Source: Ferruginibacter sp. (GTDB taxonomy: Bacteria; Bacteroidota; Bacteroidia; Chitinophagales; Chitinophagaceae). From it: 64,000 nt of DNA. The position numbers were made by a program, and so were the translations under genes. Location: positions 62,001 through 126,000 of the forward strand of contig NZ_JAQBNR010000016.1 of NCBI RefSeq assembly GCF_028288465.1, written 5' to 3'. This document shows, piece after piece, positions 63,570 to 64,000 of this stretch (within the stretch, counting starts at the first letter, position 1; every line of letters starts with the position of its first letter). The notes under the pieces were generated by a model. The model saw only the letters and a list, made by a program, of their open reading frames with translations, did no database searches and was not told where the DNA came from.

Positions 63570-63717
63570 GTGACAAAAGTATTTTCTGATGCCGGGGTAA
63601 ATTTTGACTTGCATAATTCCGAAAAGTTTTTTGATTAAATGGAAGGAAAATTCCCATACAGAGGAACTTGAAAAAGATCTGAATAACCTGGGATTTAAAT
63701 GTGAAATTTTAAATTAA
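63570..63717 (+). pseudogene. Possible frameshifted HMA-like ORF
   Basis: VTKVFSDAGVNFDLHNSEKF (GTG 63570 to TAA 63636) and, in the next frame, LIKWKENSHTEELEKDLNNL then GFKCEILN (to TAA 63715) together give the beta-alpha-beta pattern of the second half of an HMA domain. The switch falls in a run of six T residues, consistent with an indel. The CxxC half is not visible. It lies downstream of the copy-5 promoter. A weak call. Confidence 0.35.
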
Positions 63718-63758
63718 CTTGACACAGGTTAGCTGTAGCAGGGTTAAAATATAAATGA

Positions 63759-64000
63759 ATGAAAAAGAAAATAAACATCTTAATACTCTTTGTAATTGCG
63801 AAATTGCTGCTGCAATACATGGTAGTGGGCCAGGAATATGAGTTGCACAGGGACGAGTTTTTACATCTTGACCAGGCAAAACATTTGGCCTGGGGATATA
63901 CCTCGGTACCTCCTGTTACAAGCTGGATTTCCAGCATCATCATCTTTTTAGGCAACTCCCTTTTTTGGGTTAGATTTTTTCCTGCTTTATTTGGTGCGCT
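63759..64000 (+). CDS. Glycosyltransferase family 39 / ArnT-like, N-terminal part (runs off window)
   Basis: 80 codons from the second of two overlapping ATGs. A signal-like transmembrane segment leads to EYELHRDEFLHLDQAKHLAW, the Asp/Glu-rich first periplasmic loop of GT39 (ArnT/PMT) enzymes, then VPPVTSWISS and a second membrane segment. Such enzymes move sugars from lipid carriers to lipid A or proteins. The 3' part is outside the window. Confidence 0.8.
   Translation, partial: MKKKINILILFVIAKLLLQYMVVGQEYELHRDEFLHLDQAKHLAWGYTSVPPVTSWISSIIIFLGNSLFWVRFFPALFGA

Noticed and set aside
63695-63955. 86-codon minus-strand frame at the window end
   Set aside because: Antisense to the GT39-like gene, whose translation has clear family motifs.

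Overview
The window reads as chromosomal DNA of a Bacteroidota bacterium, most likely of the Chitinophagaceae type. It is AT-rich, and the promoters that can be seen follow the Bacteroidota -7 consensus TAnnTTTG. Start codons lack obvious Shine-Dalgarno sequences. Many gene families are typical of the phylum: the AOC03_06830-type ribosome hibernation factor, LytS/LytTR pairs, PorT-like barrels, DUF5694, DUF2147, DUF6010, and AraC proteins with an HMA-like N-terminus. No rRNA, tRNA, CRISPR array or intact insertion sequence was seen.

Layout. 1-5.4 kb: a partial hibernation factor, a GH106-like glycosidase, an EamA exporter and a BLUF photoreceptor. 5.7-12.6 kb: a dead ssb gene, two SDRs, an AraC regulator, a Tag glycosylase and an aldehyde dehydrogenase. 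13.1-18.6 kb: a 1225-residue five-GAF sigma-54 activator, a second AraC regulator and Dps. 19-26.5 kb: a same-strand run of redox and detoxification genes (SDR, inositol-phosphatase-like, SnoaL-like, lipoprotein esterase, quinone oxidoreductase, tautomerase, DUF1348, SLAC1). 27-31.3 kb: an OmpR/histidine kinase pair divergent from a universal stress protein, with four 11-bp tandem repeats between them. 32.1-37.3 kb: an Rrf2/NsrR-like regulator with a palindromic operator heads an operon for a cbb3-type terminal oxidase, a truncated haemoglobin and a ferredoxin. 37.4-44 kb: minus-strand genes, several of them broken. 44-47.4 kb: DUF4386, a PorT-like barrel and a LytTR/LytS two-component pair.

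48.4-63.7 kb is the most interesting part. Four promoter regions share one architecture: TGTC, a second TGTC 21 bp later, and a -7 box exactly 48 bp from the first TGTC. They lie upstream of (i) a lipoprotein esterase, (ii) a small secreted peptide followed by a TolC/MFP/RND efflux operon with an HMA protein and a barrel protein, (iii) a second small peptide that is a paralogue of the first, followed by further envelope genes, and (iv) a damaged HMA-like ORF. The 21-bp spacing is what is expected of tandem LytTR-domain sites, and a LytTR/LytS pair lies just upstream. The region also carries an AraC regulator with an HMA-like CxxC domain and a 38-residue, 8-cysteine metallothionein-like peptide. 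I infer a LytTR-controlled metal or envelope-stress efflux locus with previously unnamed leader peptides.

The window is rich in broken genes: DUF3052, ssb, an MBL-fold hydrolase, YhcG/DUF1016, OsmC, pirin, an ester-cyclase-like protein, a TPR tail and an outer-membrane barrel. Some frameshifts could be assembly errors, but the nonsense codons and truncations point to real gene decay.
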